This document shows positions 5,077 through 5,909 of a stretch of DNA of 5,909 nt, one piece after another. The position numbers and the translations under genes were made by a program. Under the pieces are notes generated by a model. That model saw nothing but the letters and a program-made list of their open reading frames with translations, did not search any database and was not told where the DNA came from. The stretch's first letter is position 1, and each line of letters begins with the position of its first letter. Source of the DNA: DRGV01 sp018903055 [NCBI: bacterium] (lineage in GTDB: Bacteria; UBP18; UBA7526). Location: NCBI GenBank assembly GCA_018903055.1, contig JAHIPW010000093.1:1-5909 (forward strand), in the 5' to 3' direction.

Positions 5077-5909
5077 ATGAGTAAGTTATTAATTAAAAAT
5101 ATCAAAGTTATTGCAACTATGGACGATAAAAAGACCAGGATTGAGAACGGCGCCATCTATATCGAAGACAACATCATTAAGGACGTTAGCCCCACCAAGC
5201 AAGTAATTTCCAGGATCCAGCATCCAGGATCCAGCATCCAGACTATCGATGCTTCAGACAAAGTCGTCCTTCCCGGTCTTATCAATACCCACCACCATCT
5301 CTACCAGACTTTGAATAGGAACATCCCTGCGGTTCAGGATGCAAAGCTATTCGACTGGATAAAGATATTATATGAGATATGGAGAGAAATAACTCCAGAA
5401 GGGGTCTATGTCAGCGCCCAGGTGGGAATGGGGGAGTTACTCTTAACTGGTTGCACTACGACTGTTGACCAATTCTACGTTTTCCCTAAAGACAAGCCAA
5501 AGGATTTAATCGATTACGAGATAAAAGCAGCTAAAGAGATAGGAATTAGGTTCCACCCCTGTCGGGGAAGTATGTCCTTGGGGAAATCAGAAGGTGGTCT
5601 TCCCCCGGATGATTTAGTTCAGAGTGAGGAAGAGATATTAAGGGACTCGGAAAGATTGATCAACAAGTATTATGACCCCAAAGAATTTTCTATGCTAAGA
5701 GTTGCCCTTGCTCCCTGTTCTCCCTTCTCAGTAACAAAGGAGCTTCTAAAAGAAACCATTGACTTTGCCCGAAAGAAGAAGGTGAGATGCCATACCCATA
5801 TAGCAGAGACCCTGGATGAAGAAAAATACTGTCTTGAAACCCACAAGATGAGGCCTTTGGTCTATATGGAGAGTCTCGGTTGGCTGGGAGAGGATGTCTG
5901 GTTTGCCCA
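5077..5909 (+). CDS. 8-oxoguanine deaminase-like amidohydrolase (ATZ/TRZ family), 3' end outside window
   Basis: The frame is open from ATG 5077 to the window edge (277 codons). It belongs to the metal-dependent amidohydrolase superfamily and most resembles 8-oxoguanine deaminases, cytoplasmic enzymes that hydrolyse 8-oxoguanine to urate and ammonia. Signatures in order are VVLPGLINTHHHLYQTL (metal ligands His72 and His74), GCTTTVDQFY, RGSMSLGKSEGGLPP (163-177), LAPCSPFSV (211-219), HTHIAETLDEEKYC (His241 ligand, Glu244 catalytic) and GWLGEDVWFA just before the next metal His at the edge. The GSMSLG...GGLPP and APCSPFSV blocks separate it from ordinary guanine deaminase, though hydroxydechloroatrazine-type or other aminohydrolase activity remains possible. 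GAGG lies 4 bases before the ATG. Residues about 46-55 are encoded by a heptamer DNA array, seemingly an insertion in the N-terminal beta domain. It may be cotranscribed with tyrS. Confidence 0.88.
   Translation, partial: MSKLLIKNIKVIATMDDKKTRIENGAIYIEDNIIKDVSPTKQVISRIQHPGSSIQTIDASDKVVLPGLINTHHHLYQTLNRNIPAVQDAKLFDWIKILYEIWREITPEGVYVSAQVGMGELLLTGCTTTVDQFYVFPKDKPKDLIDYEIKAAKEIGIRFHPCRGSMSLGKSEGGLPPDDLVQSEEEILRDSERLINKYYDPKEFSMLRVALAPCSPFSVTKELLKETIDFARKKKVRCHTHIAETLDEEKYCLETHKMRPLVYMESLGWLGEDVWFA
5210..5244 (+). repeat. Heptamer array CCAGSAT inside the deaminase coding sequence
   Basis: Five blocks read CCAGGAT, CCAGCAT, CCAGGAT, CCAGCAT, CCAGACT, so the array is also a 14-base repeat present twice. 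It stays in frame, encoding roughly RIQHPGSSIQ (46-55) between the first beta strands and the IDASDKVVLPG segment. Confidence 0.9.

Noticed and set aside
4827-5156. Minus-strand open frame of 109 codons opposite tyrS and the deaminase start
   Set aside because: It crosses the octamer and heptamer arrays and is antisense to the S4 domain of tyrS and the deaminase start; its phenylalanine/serine-rich translation comes from reading purine repeats backwards.
806-5244. CRISPR array
   Set aside because: The repeats are 7-10 bases and directly adjacent with no unique spacers, unlike CRISPR repeats of about 23-47 bases separated by spacers; no cas gene is present.

Overview
The window looks like chromosomal DNA from a bacterium, probably a little-studied anaerobic lineage. 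The reasons are a full-length class A penicillin-binding protein, a bacterial TyrRS of the KMSK type, Shine-Dalgarno starts, sigma70-like promoters, and a cysteine-rich ferredoxin-like DUF2148 protein of the kind common in anaerobes. I cannot name the phylum from the sequence. No phage, insertion sequence, CRISPR array or rRNA/tRNA gene is visible.

Layout. The 3' end of a purine-type phosphoribosyltransferase gene (+, stop at 158) is followed by a bidirectional terminator (197-224). Converging on it are a DUF2148 gene (-, 258-788) and, upstream of that, a complete PBP1A gene (-, 905-3376). A 334-bp divergent intergenic region then separates PBP1A from tyrS (+, 3711-4895). After a repeat-filled gap, a gene missed by simple ORF calling because it runs off the window starts at 5077 (+). 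It encodes an amidohydrolase closely resembling 8-oxoguanine deaminase. The two window ends therefore both carry purine-salvage-type genes, while the middle holds cell-wall synthesis and tRNA charging; I see no obvious shared pathway.

The unusual material lies between the genes. First, short tandem arrays of 7-, 8- or about 10-base units, each with a different unit sequence, sit on or directly beside all four stop codons in the window. Another lies inside the deaminase coding sequence. Second, the divergent region holds three related hairpins. Two of them differ by compensatory base changes and lie between two good divergent promoters, so they are probably DNA elements and not leader RNA. Third, the inferred leader of the PBP1A mRNA holds a 15-codon ORF with a strong ribosome binding site. 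A segment of that ORF can pair either with a nearby leader segment or, perfectly over 14 bp, with codons 2-6 of PBP1A. This could be a translational switch, or it could be the trace of a spreading repeat family.
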